From Silvania hatchlandensis (lineage in GTDB: Bacteria > Pseudomonadota > Gammaproteobacteria > Enterobacterales > Enterobacteriaceae): a stretch of 64,000 bases of DNA. Of the stretch, positions 19,101 to 25,931 are shown piece by piece. The stretch is taken from the NCBI RefSeq assembly GCF_025564065.1, contig NZ_JAMGZK010000052.1:62001-126000 (forward strand). The letters run 5' to 3'. The notes under the pieces were generated by a model. It was not told the origin of the DNA and did no database searches. It saw nothing but the letters and a program-made list of their open reading frames with translations. The position numbers were made by a program, and so were the translations under genes. Numbering within the stretch: position 1 is the stretch's first letter; each line of letters starts with the position of its first letter.

Positions 19101-21851
19101 CACGACGGCGGTCAGGTGACCGGGGAACTGAACCTGACGGTCACGCCGGTGGCGGATATTCAGCCGGACTACGAGCGAGTGCTCGCGGGCCAGCCGCTGA
19201 TTATCGATGCCCTCGCCAACGACAGTTTCAGCAACGGCGACCGGCAGATTGTCGCCACGGGCAACGCCCTGCACGGCCAGGTCACGATCCAGAACGGCAA
19301 AATTACCTACCTGCCGAACCCGGGCTACGTCGGCATCGACACCTTCACCTACACGGTGATGAGCGGCGGGGTGCGGGAAACCGCAACCATCACCGTTGAA
19401 GTGACGAACGCCGCCCCGCAGCCGCGACCGGATCGCGACGTGGTGGCGGAAGATACCCCGGCCAGCGGCAACGTGCTGGCGAACGACCAGGATAACAACG
19501 GGGATGCCCTGCGGGTAGTGGACTTCCGCGTCGGCACGCTCGCGGGCGTGTTCCTGCCGGGCGCCACGGCGGTGATTGCCGGGGTCGGTGAAATCACCCT
19601 GCAGGCCAACGGCGACTACCTGTTCCGCCCGGTAGCGGACTGGAACGGTGACGTCCCGCAGATTATCTACACCGTCTCGGACGGCAACCAGAACGGGCTG
19701 GCCTCCCAGACTCTCGACCTGAGCGTCAGCCCGGTGGCCGATGCCCAGCAGGATGTGGCCTACATCCACTCCAGCTTCCCGGGCACCCTCGACGTGCTGG
19801 CGAACGACACCTTCAGCAACCCGAATGCCACCCTCGTCGGGGTCACGACCCCGATGGAAGGCTCGGTCAGTATTGTAAACGGGAAAGTGGTCTACACGCC
19901 GCGCCCGGGATTTGTCGGCTTTGACAGCTTCGAATACACCGTGCGCAGCGGCGGCGTGGAGGAGACGGCGGCGGTGGTGGTGTGGGTCACCAACCAGGCT
20001 CCGGTCGCCCGCGACGTTAGCGTGCAGATGGATGAAGACGGTGGCACGGTGCAGGGCTCGCTCCCGGTGACCGACGCCGATAACGACACCCTGCGGGTGA
20101 CGGGCTTTACCCTCGACGGCGACGCCACCCAGTATGACGTCCCGGCCAACGGCAGCCGCACGATCCTGATTGCAGGCAAGGGGACATTAACGATCACAAG
20201 CGATCGGCAGTTCACCTTCAAGCCGCTGGCGGACTGGAACGGCACGGTACCGGTCATCAGCTGGCAGGTTACCGACGGCAACGACAACGGAGCCACCAGC
20301 GGCAGGCTGGCGATTGTGGTGAATCCGGTGGCCGACGGCGTCGACGACCGGGGCGCACTGCTCAAAGGCGGAGAGCTGATTAGCGACGTGCTGGCGAACG
20401 ACACCTTCGAGGATCCAACCCGCCAGGTGACCGGCGTCAGCCAGGGCGCACACGGCGCGGTAACGCTGCTGCCGGACGGGCGCATTCGCTACGTGCCGGA
20501 GCCGGGCTACGTGGGCGCAGACAGCTACACCTATACGGTGACCAGCGGCGGCGTGACGGAGACCATTACCGTCCAGGTGGTGGTGAAGCCGGTGCTGGAG
20601 CTGACCGTCCACGAGCAGGGCCTGCGCGACAGCGGCGGAAGCCAGACAGCCAGCGGTTCGCTGCAGGTGACCGCGTTCGATGCCGCGCAGACCATCACCA
20701 TTAACGGCAAATCCTTCACCCTGGCCGAGCTGCAGCAGTTCACGCTCCAGCGACCGGGGAGCGTGGAGTTTGGCTTTGGACATCTGGAGCTGACCGGTTA
20801 TCAGGCGACTGACGCCACCCACGGGGTGCTGAGCTATCGCTATGTGCAAACTCAGGCAGTAGCGCATCAGGAATCGCAGCCTGTTCAGGTGACCTTTAGC
20901 TTTACGGTGAACGGCGAAATCGGCGGCCTGCTGCGGGTCAATATTGTTGACGACGCCCCTCAGGCGCAGCCCGATACCGCCGATATTTATCAGGATCGGG
21001 CCCAGTACAGCCAGAGCGGCAACCTGTTCGCCAACGATACGGTAGGCGCAGATGGCCCGGCCCTTCGCGGCCCGGTGGTGGATGTGATGTCCCAAAACAC
21101 CGGTGCGGCGGGACACATTAACGGCGTGACCACCGGCCAGTACGGTGTGCTGCGCCTTGATGCCAACGGCAACTGGCAGTATGAGGTGAACCGCAGCGAC
21201 CCGCGCGTCGCCGCACTGGACGCCAACGCCAGCCTGCAGGAGGTGTTCGTTTACACCCTCGAAGATGCGGATGGCAACACCCGCCAGTCCACGCTGACGG
21301 TAATCATCCACGGCGTGACGGCGATGCCGCAGGTGGCCGATCGCGACGGCTGGCACGAGCTGCTGTTTGGTCTGCGCGACGAGCCGGAGCAGCCGCGTCT
21401 GAGCTTTACCCCGGGGCTGTTTATCCTGCCGATGATCTATGGCTTCGAGAGCAGCGAACATCGTCACGCCGTGCAGGCCAACGTCAAAATGGCGATGCTC
21501 GGCTACGGCGTCGAGCAGGCCAACGCCCCGGTGCTCGAGCAGGCGGTGCTGTTCCCGCGCTGGTTCACCAGCACCCGCGAGCAGCGCGATATCCGCGAGT
21601 CGGGCGCCAACGGCATCGGGCAAAATATGCTGCGGGATGCGTTTAGCCCGTTCAGCATTCGCCACACCGATGAACGCGAAACCCTGCACGCACCGGCAGA
21701 ACCGCCCGCGCCAGTGCCGGTGGTCAACGCGCCAACCCTCGAATCCGCTCAGGGAGCCTTATCGCTGACAGCGCAACTTGCCGCGCTGCACCGCCAGGCT
21801 CCGGAAACAACCATCGTCCTGCCCGCTGTGTCGGCTAAGCAGGTGAAGTGA
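7140..21851 (+). CDS. Giant surface protein: LEPR-XLL-type N-terminus, DUF4347, cadherin/CSPG-like and Ig-like repeats
   Basis: A 4,903-residue repetitive protein, presumably a secreted or surface adhesin. The N-terminus has no classic Sec signal. It has a basic stretch and RFALEARQLFDGAA (residues 16-29), matching the LEPR-XLL element at the start of many giant bacterial exoproteins. Residues about 71-213 are a DUF4347 domain (IHIYSHG at 120-126, LYGCS at 165-169). Residues about 215-2,220 hold degenerate CSPG/cadherin-like repeats (for example LTLNGxxIxxGxxFTQxDV). Residues about 2,221-4,490 hold two alternating modules in tandem, then a VCBS-like repeat (about 4,650-4,750) and a proline-rich tail. 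No RTX nonapeptides were seen. The stop overlaps the start of the TolC-like gene. Start choice: in-frame GTG 7074 and ATG 7116 also exist; ATG 7140 gives the usual short lead before the LEPR-XLL element. Large size, repeats and linked export genes support an adhesin; the ligand is unknown. Confidence 0.9.
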   Translation: MKKNASSTFRRPRLHRFALEARQLFDGAAIAETAQHNDAGSEAPHDNARDAFHPVTVERAAASQPTPAKEVFVIDSQITHWQSLVAQLPQDSKVVVLREGSSGLGQLNQALADEKQIAAIHIYSHGASDEITLGSDIITAQNVAGLQSQLQSLGDKMTAEGDILLYGCSVTSKDTALVSQLATFTHADVAASRDSTGSREGGGNWILETAVGEVETRTLALHYAGQLETPTLTHSAGDLIVSEPSVLTAGKEVGQFSGWAIDLSDPSATVILNLYLQDGSKGTLSDGVQPPDNVFLSFSGTAVQAQAWLNQLTFTASDRELGNHTDATGVDIYVFSDSGGVSWMTQRIIITPANDPATVNDSSLLVSERNGSGTVIGPATLAIVDSELSVGAQTAAQMVYSLTALPRYGYLTLNGQRIGVGSVFTQQDVNSGAVKYVHTATGTDQNTADSFSASLNDGATPVSQSDSVTVTLNIQPENQPPSVSGSGFVFEGQPQNADISGNVGKYIEATTGGDPQDTRLTLTITALPAHGRLYFKGQPIQAGFSFDYADKDKLTYSNDGTEGVREDSFGVRVSDQGGGTGTPASSDGTITLTVDSVNDNPVFDSNSSTWTAVNAGGSVVLTPAMLNATDVDSSDDRISFVVNADNLTHGYLTLNGLRLKSGDTFSVDDIKAGRVSYVQYRDAAPNEQDSFDFQVINHGLNVYWTDAGVTNIRQGGIYQGNAPEFALTQYRFIFALTDKTNNPQPGNVPTLDQPATAVISPVFGTNVNDPNALTHGSFSEGGTLVLAGTGNITDATPGLSYTLPNVLPSEVVYTWIGDSSGSAALSLQKFDNGAWVTLLPLESFTQADVNNGLIRFAHDGGENFTFTPGFTVSAGRVTLNANGDPVPVIQRVDVAVFITPVNDLPQIGGSSNNVLAEGATLVITRDMLTASDPDDANSGTPYENSSTLNGNTNYALNNEATGNNALKLLFTSLPTGGTLQYFNGSSWVDITPANLNTLQLDAAILTNDGTSGLRFVSDGSEIRNTTFSVAAVDRWGAQSLSAATVGLVITNINDGPQIATSPTAADPVVGRESPNMIGGTPANNPLTVRESGYGQITRAMLQAYDPDSSAEQVQFTITQSPGFGRLARSTDGVNFNVLGTGSTFTQQDIAQGYIYYLNDGSDRTITQDGFTFRLSDGDKEQAGNQFVINIDPANDAPQVNGPGSVITVGAGATPVPGFSVRDADLDIGATNVTDQLQTTVRLLHANGTALTQAEYRDVTLGITRVPGLTVVGGNGDLLVLTGTVAQINSALAGLTVAFSQDHNAAYQIQVITDDRLRDASGNLTGSANGGPLNEVTNPAFGSQPGAVDGKNYNWYADSVPVNDGNIAASSATILASSINDPGTLAGDGQKTVREDQASWIGGNFVVNDVESNAFGRPVTVTLTVAQGSLGIGGAGVQTSLNGVTLSGDDTGTLVLTGQASAIQALLNDPLLGLTYLSALNANHDQNGSAAGDVTLTVSLNTQNSTIGNTQGTAPADLSIALTIDAVNDAPVVNAGSTIINLDNSVAGGFTPVPGFSVDDPDITDGGGIAWGESDHLRVTVRLTQQDGTPLAIGEYRGNTSISITSGETNSGVTLITTGAPPTDGDRAPMVIEGTRAQINAWLAQLQVKMVGLDADDADKYYRVEVIADDRNRDATGHLTGRANGGQNSNASNTGTEDAPLTEIDPYAALPGGLAQNVSAASTEVFQSSVNDAAEIRLGDSPVLQTDEGNSTVVLPPIMVTDADAGSSTLTVNVQVPAGFVISGIGGSGGTVDGTGGATVRLTGTLAEINSRLAAITVTLPDVAGTATAADWNGRFGVVVTVDDNGSTGSRPATLPANMTNATSDPGRADYADPTSAAIITTREFTFTVNAVNDAPVATGTSVTLPAIAEDTLAANINGTTVGSLFGPLFDDSRDDVVNGTHSDAFWGIAISSLALDPRQGEWQYSTDGGQSWTAVGPRSDSNALFLNGTAQLRFVPAANFFGEPALLGARLVENDTNGDKTSTATAPVNGGSGSTQTHGGTSLFSDQVVRLKQPVTNVNDSPTLTSGSWTFAEDGNVPATLGQLLDSRYSDQRDNQTGIPGGGNASQGMALVGIFGDTTDATKGHWEYFYNNTWNSLPTDLSASSALILSRDTRMRFVQLADYNGPVTGGLQIRAADSSDTTLVGGAGVNSRVNFYDYAATWSAAIEHWSSPAQLGVNITPVADIVGDRLSIHAGLSLPLTAAQLLANDTFENSGRVIESVTQPANGTLIFDSVSGMYTYTPTKGYVGADSFTYTVRSGGVTETATVNIDVTNIVPVAVNDRQILSEDSLPANGNLLSNDRDGDNDPLTLTGFTVNGVNYAPGATIVLAANQGTLQVNADGTYTYIPVADWNGSVTVGYTISDGNMRGTATGTLTLTVNPVKDAQDDAYIAHAGTSATHDVLLNDSFSNADKKITGVTQPAHGRVTITADNNVLYVPQQGFVGNDSYTYTVTSGGVTETATVRVIMTNQSPFTGNFFATTQEDVNATGNILTTLRDPDGDPLTVTGFTVNNASFTAGQRGTIAGVGTFIIDAQGNYTFTPVADWNGSVPTIEVTVSDGNQGGTNTASLDITVTPVADIIDDTAKTHAGTAVTIDALANDSFENSTKTITGTSAPQHGAVTIVGNKLVYTPVAGYVGSDSFTYTVTSGGVTETATVVVSMTNTAPVSRDVTVSTAEDTPLRGSVQTSATDVDNDPLVLTGFTLNGTAYSAGQTATVEAGSLTMNRDGSWVFTPAADWNGSVPRATYTLSDGNTGTSTSQLLITVIPVADVQNDTATTHADDSVIIPLLDNDTFSDKQRVTIVAGHPVAGSTLSTSDRGGQIQLLADNTLRYLPPANFVGTDTFTYTVTSYTGVTETATVTILVTNSRPGTTDDRQTVMEDNVLRGKFNAKDTDNDVLRVVSFSAGGQTLVMGSDAAKTLTLAGVGTLVVNADMTWAFTPEADWNGTVPEINYTVTDGNQNGKIGGTLTIVVAPVSDARNDNVSLHAGQSDTRNLLANDTFSNSNRQVTSVTQGQHGTVIINADGTVTYTPVASYVGQDTYTYTVTSGGRTETATVYVDITNTPPVPPAGLIVSGPEDSNLTGSVLSNVTDADPTDVLSVESWNLPGETRPHSVGVPYAIPGIGTFTLQTDGQFTFVPVADWNGSVPTITFTATDGHQNGRFTGQLQLVVTPVVDAVNDATSLHSGGSVTIDALNNDSFANSDKTIIALGKPLHGQATILNGKVTYQPDAGYVGADSFTYTVLSGGKEETATITLDVRNTPPQTQPDLVPSLEDATATGNVLTNDQDLDGDALRVQSVSVLGTVYQPGDIITLAGIGTLTLNRDGRYSFVPLADWNGSVPDVTYTVTDGNSNGQASNILRITVRPVQDAFDDRASTHAGVSVLTDVLANDTFSNPLRAVESFTQGAHGTVTLENGQLRYTPVAGYVGTDTYTYSVFSNGVRETATVTVTMLNTLPTSADFALTTAEDTPLSGNVMDRVSDGDNDPLTLTQFTVDNRTYSAGQTAVMAAGTLVMNSDGRWTFTPAADWHGPVPQIGFTVSDGNDGGTTHSLLNIGVVPVGDTHNDFAIVHSDNAVIIPVLANDTFTTPDNQLTLTAGIPVAGSLDGHTDQGGRVRVLSDNTLQYLPPQGYTGIDSFSYTVTTPDGHQEVATVTIAVMNGTPTAQQTSLITPEDTPQLVGQFNAVDPEGDVLTLVSVTIDNVTTTLSGANDRLVDIPGVGTLHVFANRDFTFTPVADWNGVVPQISYTVTDGNNNGTTDGTLFIVVTPEIDAVADSYTMHAGDSALHSPLDNDSFSNPDKMITGVTQGQHGRVEISLDGQHITYIPDPAFVGQDVYSYTVTSGGRIEVAYVTVEVTNTRPVLTPLDPVSGPEDRVLAGNVIDNVTDADPSDRLTVVSWNLPGETRPHLPGVGYAIPGQGTFTLNADGSYTFEPLADWNGSVPTLTFVVSDGHDGGQVTGELNLTVTPVADIQPDYERVLAGQPLIIDALANDSFSNGDRQIVATGNALHGQVTIQNGKITYLPNPGYVGIDTFTYTVMSGGVRETATITVEVTNAAPQPRPDRDVVAEDTPASGNVLANDQDNNGDALRVVDFRVGTLAGVFLPGATAVIAGVGEITLQANGDYLFRPVADWNGDVPQIIYTVSDGNQNGLASQTLDLSVSPVADAQQDVAYIHSSFPGTLDVLANDTFSNPNATLVGVTTPMEGSVSIVNGKVVYTPRPGFVGFDSFEYTVRSGGVEETAAVVVWVTNQAPVARDVSVQMDEDGGTVQGSLPVTDADNDTLRVTGFTLDGDATQYDVPANGSRTILIAGKGTLTITSDRQFTFKPLADWNGTVPVISWQVTDGNDNGATSGRLAIVVNPVADGVDDRGALLKGGELISDVLANDTFEDPTRQVTGVSQGAHGAVTLLPDGRIRYVPEPGYVGADSYTYTVTSGGVTETITVQVVVKPVLELTVHEQGLRDSGGSQTASGSLQVTAFDAAQTITINGKSFTLAELQQFTLQRPGSVEFGFGHLELTGYQATDATHGVLSYRYVQTQAVAHQESQPVQVTFSFTVNGEIGGLLRVNIVDDAPQAQPDTADIYQDRAQYSQSGNLFANDTVGADGPALRGPVVDVMSQNTGAAGHINGVTTGQYGVLRLDANGNWQYEVNRSDPRVAALDANASLQEVFVYTLEDADGNTRQSTLTVIIHGVTAMPQVADRDGWHELLFGLRDEPEQPRLSFTPGLFILPMIYGFESSEHRHAVQANVKMAMLGYGVEQANAPVLEQAVLFPRWFTSTREQRDIRESGANGIGQNMLRDAFSPFSIRHTDERETLHAPAEPPAPVPVVNAPTLESAQGALSLTAQLAALHRQAPETTIVLPAVSAKQVK
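13803..20600 (+). repeat. Tandem alternating Ig-like modules inside the giant gene
   Basis: Module A contains ANDTFSN, xHGxV and GYVGxDSFTYTVxSGGVxETATV. Module B contains EDTxxxGNVL, DxDGDxL and DWNGSVPxIxYTVTDGN. By eye there are 12 A copies and 11 B copies, alternating with a period near 197 residues (about 590 bases). Copies are related but not identical, and DNA such as gactggaacggcagcgtgcc recurs in several. Such arrays can change length by recombination. Confidence 0.85.
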
Positions 21852-23782
21852 TGAATTATGGGAATGTAGACATGCTAAATGCTTCTGTGCCGGTCATGAC
21901 CGTAACGCCGCGTCCTTTTCGTTTTGCGCCTCTCGGGGTGCTGGTGGCCGCGGTGATCCTCAGCGGATGCGGCACCATCAAGCCGACGCCGCTGACTCAG
22001 GATGAAATTACCGCTCGGGTGAATCAGGATCGCGCCGCCATGTACCAGGGGCAGGAGGCCGTAACGGGCACCCTGACCCTGTCGGATGCGATGGCGCGGG
22101 CGCTGAAATACAACCTCGACTACCGCCTGAAGATGATGGAAACCACCCTGGCGCGATCCCAGCTGGATCTCTCTTCCCAGGACATGTTGCCAAAATTAAT
22201 GACCGACGCGGGCTACCGCTGGCGTAACAACGACTCGGGCGGCACCAGCGTCGGCATTGACGACGGGGTGATCAGCCTGCGTCCGTCCACCTCCGAAGAG
22301 CGTGAGCACTACCTTGCCGACGCGACCTTCTCCTGGGACGTGCTCGATTTTGGCATGAGCTATTTCCGCGCCCAGCAGCAGGCCGACGAGGTTAACATTG
22401 CCGAAGAGCGCCGCCGCAAGGTGCTGCAAAACATCGTCCAGGAGGTGCGGGACGCCTACTGGCGCGCGCTGGGTGCCCAGCGTCTGCTGAAAGAGACCGA
22501 GCCGCTGGCGGACCAGATCGCCTCGGCGCTGGCGAAAACCCGCGAAGCGGAGCAGGCGGGTATTCTGCCGCCGATTGAAGGGCTGGAGTACCAGCGTGCC
22601 CTGCTGGATGCGATGACCACCCTGAATCAGAAACGCCAGCAGATGCAGATGGCGAAAAGTGAGCTCAACGCGCTGATGAACGTCCCGCCGGGGAGCAACA
22701 TCACCCTCGACGACAAACCGCTGCCGCTGGCGAGCGTCCCGCAGGACATGGACAAGCTCGAGCAGATGGCGCTGGAACGTCGGCCTGAACTGCGGGAAGA
22801 GGATTACAAAGCGCGCATCGACAGCTATGAAACCAAACGGCAGATCGCCTCGCTGCTGCCGAACCTGAATCTGTTTGCCGGGGTTAACTACGACTCCAAC
22901 GACTACCTGTACAACGACAGCTGGGTGCAGGGTGGCGTCGGGGTGTCGATGAACCTGTTCAAACTCCTGAGCATTCCGGCGATCAACAATAACAACGATG
23001 CGCGCAGGATGACGGACGATGCCCGCCGGATGGCGCTCAGCATGGCAGTGATCACCCAGGTGCGGGTGGCGACAGAGCGCTATAAGCTGGCGGTGTACGA
23101 TTTCCAGATTGCCGACCAGTCCGCGCAGGTCGATCAGCGCCTCGCCAGCATCTCGCGCGCCGGGTCGGATAACTCCCTGACCAGCGATCTGGAAACCCTG
23201 CGCACCGAGGCGCGCTCGATTGTCTCCCGCTTCCAGATGGCCGGTTCCTACGCGGAAGCTCAGGCCGCCTATGGCCGGGTGCTGAACTCGGTGGGCATCG
23301 ACCTGCTGCCGGATCAGGTCCAGCAGACCGATGTCGCCAGTCTGTCGAACGCCATCGCCAGCAGCCTGCGGCGGGAAGAGCAGACCGTCTTCGCCAGCGT
23401 AGCCCTGAAAAGCGCGCCAGTGCAGGCTGTGCGGGTGGAAGTGGGTCGCCTGCCGGGCGGTGCGGATCGCGCGGCGATCACCCGCTCGGTGAGCCAGGTG
23501 CTGACGGCCAACCAGATCGAGATGGGGGAGACCCCGCAAAGCCTGCGCTTACGGATGCAGTTTAAAACCGTCAGCAGCAGCACGGCGCGCAAAGGGCAGT
23601 GGACGATGGACGTGATCGACAGTGACGACAACCTGCGCCTGTCGCGTCAGTACCAGAGCTATTTGCCGGATGACGCCAGCACCCGTACCTTAAGCGCCCT
23701 GGCCCAGGCCGCCGCGCTGTCGGTGACGGATGATATTCAGCGGATCAGCGGCGCGCGTACGGCCCCGCTGGCTCGCCCTTAA
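21851..23782 (+). CDS. TolC-family outer-membrane channel lipoprotein with extra C-terminal domain
   Basis: Outer-membrane efflux/secretion channel of the TolC family, 643 residues, well above the usual 430-500. The N-terminus has a hydrophobic stretch ending in lipobox LSGC (AAVILSGCGTIKP), so it should be a lipoprotein like NodT/OprM proteins. Two coiled-coil efflux repeats follow (first TLSDAMARALKYNLDYRLK; second LEQMALERRPELREEDYKARI). The last 130 residues or so (after about 510) are an added domain of unknown type, somewhat like auxiliary transport lipoproteins. Its ATG overlaps the stop of the giant gene by one base, so the two are translationally coupled; an in-frame ATG at 21872 is an alternative. 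It should form the outer-membrane exit for the giant protein. Confidence 0.85.
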   Translation: MNYGNVDMLNASVPVMTVTPRPFRFAPLGVLVAAVILSGCGTIKPTPLTQDEITARVNQDRAAMYQGQEAVTGTLTLSDAMARALKYNLDYRLKMMETTLARSQLDLSSQDMLPKLMTDAGYRWRNNDSGGTSVGIDDGVISLRPSTSEEREHYLADATFSWDVLDFGMSYFRAQQQADEVNIAEERRRKVLQNIVQEVRDAYWRALGAQRLLKETEPLADQIASALAKTREAEQAGILPPIEGLEYQRALLDAMTTLNQKRQQMQMAKSELNALMNVPPGSNITLDDKPLPLASVPQDMDKLEQMALERRPELREEDYKARIDSYETKRQIASLLPNLNLFAGVNYDSNDYLYNDSWVQGGVGVSMNLFKLLSIPAINNNNDARRMTDDARRMALSMAVITQVRVATERYKLAVYDFQIADQSAQVDQRLASISRAGSDNSLTSDLETLRTEARSIVSRFQMAGSYAEAQAAYGRVLNSVGIDLLPDQVQQTDVASLSNAIASSLRREEQTVFASVALKSAPVQAVRVEVGRLPGGADRAAITRSVSQVLTANQIEMGETPQSLRLRMQFKTVSSSTARKGQWTMDVIDSDDNLRLSRQYQSYLPDDASTRTLSALAQAAALSVTDDIQRISGARTAPLARP

Positions 23783-23802
23783 TGGCATGACAGGAATTGC
23801 GT

Positions 23803-24582
23803 ATGAAGTCGATGTTTATGGTGGTATGTGCGCTGATGGGGGCCACGGCCCTGCCGCTGCAGGCCGAAGAGACGCTGCCGGGCAACAGCCCGGTGCGTTT
23901 TCTGGTGCAGGCGAACCGCGAAAGCCCGCTCTCGAGCGTGGTGGCGGGGCGGATGGCGAAAGTGAACGTGCAGCTCGGCGATAAAGTGGCAGCAGGCAAA
24001 GTGCTGGCGACGCTGGACTGTAGCGATCTCACCGCCCGACGTGCGGCGGCGCAGGCCGAGTATCACGGGGCACAGCTGCGCTACGAGGCGAAGGCCAAAC
24101 TCCAGGGGCTGAACTCCGCCGCCCAGCTTGAAGTGGGGCTGGCGGCAGCGGAGGTTAACCGCACCAAAGGCCAGATGGGGATCTTCGATGCCCAACTGGC
24201 TCAGTGCCGCTTTGTCGCCCCCTTTGATGGCCGGGTGGCACGCGTCTACGTCAAAGAGGGGCAGGGCGTGGCGGCAGGCGGCGGGGTGGTTGATCTGGTC
24301 GGCAGCGGCACGCCAAAAGCGCGACTCAACGTGCCGTCAGGCTGGATAGTCTGGCTGAAACCGGGCGTCACCCTTGAGGCGACGGTCGGGGAAACCGGTA
24401 AAAAATACCCGCTGACAGTGACCAATATCAGCGCCCGGGTGGACGCAGTAAGCCAGACGGTGGAGATCGAGGCCCGCTTCCCGGATAACGTCGACGGCGT
24501 GCTGCCGGGCATGAGCGGGCAAGCGGTGCCGCTGTGCGCTGCGGGGGATACTGCCTGTCCGGGCAGCGGGGCCGCGTCGTGA
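23803..24582 (+). CDS. HlyD/RND-type periplasmic adaptor (short)
   Basis: Periplasmic adaptor (membrane-fusion) protein of 259 residues, shorter than typical RND adaptors (about 350-400). It has a signal peptide (MKSMFMVVCALMGATALPLQAEE), a split biotinyl-lipoyl domain (GRMAKVNVQLGDKVAAGKVLATLD and FVAPFDGRVARVYVKEGQGV), a short helical hairpin and part of the beta-barrel domain. ATG 23803 has AGGA eight bases upstream. It follows the TolC-like gene by 20 bases and its stop overlaps the next start (GTGA). It probably bridges the TolC-like channel and the inner-membrane parts. Confidence 0.85.
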   Translation: MKSMFMVVCALMGATALPLQAEETLPGNSPVRFLVQANRESPLSSVVAGRMAKVNVQLGDKVAAGKVLATLDCSDLTARRAAAQAEYHGAQLRYEAKAKLQGLNSAAQLEVGLAAAEVNRTKGQMGIFDAQLAQCRFVAPFDGRVARVYVKEGQGVAAGGGVVDLVGSGTPKARLNVPSGWIVWLKPGVTLEATVGETGKKYPLTVTNISARVDAVSQTVEIEARFPDNVDGVLPGMSGQAVPLCAAGDTACPGSGAAS

Positions 24583-25931
24583 TCGCAGGTGCTCAGGGCT
24601 GGCGTCTTGCCGCCCGTATCGCCCGCATCAAAGAGTACAGCGAGCTGGGCTTTGTTATCTGCAACGATACGCGCCAGCTGGTGGAGTACCGCCAGGCGGC
24701 GCTGATGCGCGTCACGGGTGAGAAGCAGGCCCGGCTGGTGGCCCACTCCGGCCTCAACGATGTGGATCGCAATACCCCTTACGCCCTCTGGCTTGCCGAG
24801 GTCAGCGCCGAGATTATCCCGCGCTGCCGCAAGCTGGCCGAGGGTGCGCGGCTGCTGCCGCTCTCCGCTGTGATGTTGAGCGAGCCGCTGCAGGCGGCGT
24901 GGAACGAGTGGCTGCCGGAGTACGTGTGGGTCTTTCCGCTGACCGGCCCGCAGGGCGAACTGCTGTCGCTGCTGTTTTTAGGCCGGGACGATCCCTGGCC
25001 GGGCACCCTGACGCCGGATTCCGCCGAGTTTGCCCTGCTGCAGCTCTGCGGCCTGTACGGTTACGCCACCTGGGCGCTGACCGCCAGACCCTCAGCACTC
25101 AAGCGGCTGTGGCAGCGCAGCGGCGGCAAACGTCTGCTGTGGGTGCTGCTGGCGCTGATTGCTATTTTCTGCATTCCGGTGCGGGAATACACCCTGGTCC
25201 CGGCGGAGATCGTCTCCCTGGAGAGCGAGGTGATCGCCTCCCCGGAACAGGGAGTGATCCAGCGGATGGTGACGATGCCAAATGCGACGGTGAAAAAAGG
25301 CGACGTGCTGGCCGTGCTGGACGACACCACCCTGCGCAACCGGCTGGCGGTGGCAACCGCAGAGCTGGCTACGTCGGACACCACGCTGCATCAGGCAACG
25401 CAGAAGGCGATTGAAGATCAGCAGGCTAAATCCGAGCTGGCGATGGCGGAAGGGCGCTGGCGCGAGAAGCAGGTGGAAGTGGCCTCCCTCCAGCGCGAGC
25501 TGGATAAACTCACCATTCGCGCGCCGCGCAACGGCGTGTTTGTCTACTCCGATCCCGACGACTGGGCCGGGCGTCCGGTGCAAACCGGCGAGCGCATCGG
25601 CCTGCTGGCGGATCCGGATAAGCCGGGCGTCAGGGCCTGGGCCCCGGCCAGTGAATCCACCAACCTCAAGCAGGGCGCACCGATGACGGTGTTCCTGAAG
25701 GTTGCCCCGCTGAGCCCGCTGAGCGCGACCCTCGACTACGCCGGGTATCAGACCGTCGAAGCCCCTAACGGGGTGGCGAGCTACGTGCTGCGCGGCTCGC
25801 TGCAGGGCGATACCGCCGAGGCGCGGATCGGCCTGCAGGGTACTGCCCGCGTCTCCGGCGACTGGAAGGCGCTGGGCTATCTGCTGCTGCGCCGTCCGCT
25901 GGCGACCCTGCGCGCCTGGGTGGGCTGGTAA
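24579..25931 (+). CDS. GAF-like / HlyD fusion inner-membrane adaptor
   Basis: A 450-residue protein from GTG 24579, overlapping the previous stop by four bases. Residues 1 to about 170 form a cytoplasmic domain that looks GAF-like (ELGFVICNDTRQLVEYRQAAL; PLTGPQGELLSLLFLGRD), then one membrane helix near residue 190 (RLLWVLLALIAIFCIPV), then a periplasmic HlyD-type adaptor with split lipoyl domain (QGVIQRMVTMPNATVKKGDV and LTIRAPRNGVFVYSDP). Joining a ligand-binding type cytoplasmic domain to an adaptor suggests that assembly or export could be gated by a cytosolic signal. That is inferred, and the ligand is unknown. It is coupled to the M50 gene by a one-base stop/start overlap (TAATG). Confidence 0.78.
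   Translation: MIAGAQGWRLAARIARIKEYSELGFVICNDTRQLVEYRQAALMRVTGEKQARLVAHSGLNDVDRNTPYALWLAEVSAEIIPRCRKLAEGARLLPLSAVMLSEPLQAAWNEWLPEYVWVFPLTGPQGELLSLLFLGRDDPWPGTLTPDSAEFALLQLCGLYGYATWALTARPSALKRLWQRSGGKRLLWVLLALIAIFCIPVREYTLVPAEIVSLESEVIASPEQGVIQRMVTMPNATVKKGDVLAVLDDTTLRNRLAVATAELATSDTTLHQATQKAIEDQQAKSELAMAEGRWREKQVEVASLQRELDKLTIRAPRNGVFVYSDPDDWAGRPVQTGERIGLLADPDKPGVRAWAPASESTNLKQGAPMTVFLKVAPLSPLSATLDYAGYQTVEAPNGVASYVLRGSLQGDTAEARIGLQGTARVSGDWKALGYLLLRRPLATLRAWVGW

Noticed and set aside
13803..20600. Tandem repeats considered as a CRISPR array
   Set aside because: The repeats are long coding modules of about 590 bases in one open frame, not short repeats with spacers.
9597..21689. Long antisense ORFs of up to about 500 codons inside the giant gene
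   Set aside because: They are His/Arg/Gly-rich shadows caused by high GC and codon periodicity of the repeats, with no family resemblance and no ribosome sites.
7140..21851. RTX-type calcium-binding adhesin with a C-terminal type I signal
   Set aside because: No GGxGxDxxx nonapeptide arrays were seen and no ABC transporter is linked, so a standard RTX/type I assignment is not supported.
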